DNA from: Hyphomicrobiales bacterium
Lineage (GTDB): Bacteria; Pseudomonadota; Alphaproteobacteria; Rhizobiales; Beijerinckiaceae
Assembly (NCBI GenBank): GCA_900299065.1
Contig: OMIJ01000164.1
Location: 1-6,736 of the forward strand
Reading direction: 5' to 3'
DNA: 6,736 nucleotides
Shown: positions 6,186-6,736 of the stretch, piece by piece
Numbering within the stretch: the first letter of the stretch is position 1
Layout: the number at the start of each line of letters is the position of its first letter
Made by a program: the position numbers and the translations under genes
The notes under the pieces: generated by a model
The model's database searches: none
The model's input: the letters and a program-made list of their open reading frames with translations, nothing else
What the model was told of the DNA's origin: nothing

Positions 6186-6191
6186 GAATGA

Positions 6192-6736
6192 TCAATCTTC
6201 AGCTTCATCCTCGCTGGAGGGATCGACATTATCGAGAATGCGTTCGGCAAGCAGACCGGAATTTTCACGGATCGCTTGTTCAATCTTAGTTGCGAGATCC
6301 GGATTCTCCTTGAGGAAGGTTTTGGCATTTTCACGCCCCTGCCCCAGACGCTGGCTATCATAGGAGAACCATGCGCCAGATTTCTCGACCACGCCGGCCT
6401 TGACACCCAGATCCACTAATTCGCCCATTTTGGACACGCCTTCACCATACATAATGTCGAATTCAACCTGTTTGAATGGCGGGGCAACCTTGTTCTTGAC
6501 CACTTTGACGCGGGTCTGATTGCCAATCACTTCTTCACGATCCTTGATCGCGCCAATGCGGCGAATATCAAGGCGCACAGAGGCATAGAATTTGAGCGCA
6601 TTGCCGCCGGTTGTCGTTTCCGGGCTGCCATACATCACACCAATCTTCATGCGGATCTGATTGATGAAAATCACCATTGTATTCGAGCGCGAGATCGAAG
6701 CGGTGAGTTTACGCAAGGCCTGACTCATCAAGCGGG
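6192..6736 (-). CDS. recA: Recombinase RecA, C-terminal half, cut by the window edge
   Basis: RecA forms ATP-dependent filaments on single-stranded DNA, drives homologous pairing and strand exchange, and triggers LexA self-cleavage. The 180 visible residues start inside the core just after DNA-binding loop L1 (ARLMSQALRKLTASI). They contain FINQIRMKIGVMYG, then loop L2 with SPETTTGGNALKFYAS, then VRLDIRRIGAIK. The small C-terminal domain follows (GELVDLGVKAGVVEKSGAW, then RLGQGRENAKTFLKENP). It ends in the acidic tail DPSSEDEAED, which in the family tempers DNA binding. The Walker motifs, start codon, promoter and any LexA site lie beyond the right edge. The reading frame is intact to TGA 6194-6192. 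alaS follows on the same strand, but a terminator-like structure and a separate alaS promoter candidate suggest independent units. Confidence 0.97.
   Translation of the reverse strand, partial: RLMSQALRKLTASISRSNTMVIFINQIRMKIGVMYGSPETTTGGNALKFYASVRLDIRRIGAIKDREEVIGNQTRVKVVKNKVAPPFKQVEFDIMYGEGVSKMGELVDLGVKAGVVEKSGAWFSYDSQRLGQGRENAKTFLKENPDLATKIEQAIRENSGLLAERILDNVDPSSEDEAED

Larger units (their letters stand above)
5863..6191 (+). other. Unassigned open frame in the recA-alaS spacer, probably not a gene
   Basis: The plus-strand frame starting at 5863 (after TGA 5860-5862) stays open through the spacer and continues antisense to recA up to the TAG at 6361-6363. The part 5965-6081 reads like a soluble helical protein (AEADWFKKAQTAWRDRG, then AIKRAFNADLAALIGHNLPK), which I do not recognise. 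There is no ATG, GTG or TTG before TTG 6046, and no convincing ribosome site. It uses AGG, AGA and GGG codons more than the neighbouring genes do, and the frame crosses both arms of the recA terminator stem. Either it is a decayed remnant or the resemblance is chance. No other gene is visible in the 488-bp spacer. Confidence 0.15.

Overview
The window looks like a chromosomal housekeeping segment from an alphaproteobacterium of moderate G+C content. The support is the arrangement recA then alaS on one strand, an order common in that class, plus an AlaRS start (MSGVNEIRS), a RecA tail and a UspF-like stress protein that resemble proteobacterial versions. I cannot name the genus. No transposase, phage gene, tRNA, rRNA or CRISPR array is visible.

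Layout from left to right: (1) the 5' part of purD on the minus strand, running off the left edge and starting at TTG 418; (2) an AT-rich divergent spacer of about 210 bp with a plausible purD promoter; (3) a beta-class glutathione S-transferase on the plus strand (632-1237); (4) 81 bp further on, a plus-strand CoxE-type von Willebrand factor A protein (1319-2494); (5) a convergent UspF-like universal stress protein on the minus strand (2512-2937), whose 3' end meets the VWA gene over a shared inverted repeat; (6) full-length alaS on the minus strand (3034-5703); (7) a 488-bp spacer with no confident gene; (8) the 3' half of recA on the minus strand (6192 to the right edge).

The genes do not form one pathway. 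purD makes purines, alaS charges tRNA-Ala, recA does recombination and SOS induction, and the GST and Usp proteins are stress or detoxification factors. The VWA protein is probably part of an ATPase-linked metalloenzyme-maturation or chaperone-like system, but its usual MoxR-type partner is not in the window.

The least ordinary part is the recA-alaS spacer (5704-6191). In the direction of recA/alaS transcription it holds: a short hairpin right after recA that competes for the same bases with a 15-bp long-range stem ending in a U-rich tract (a likely recA terminator, perhaps switchable); a perfect 9-mer DnaA box enclosed in a GGGCT/AGCCC inverted repeat; a 12-bp palindrome; a good -35/-10 pair for alaS; three tandem imperfect 18-19 bp repeats, each built on CAAG-N1-2-CTTG; and a nested palindrome/hairpin about 20 nt before the alaS start codon. 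This suggests a regulated alaS leader. I see no evidence for a wholly new multi-gene system.
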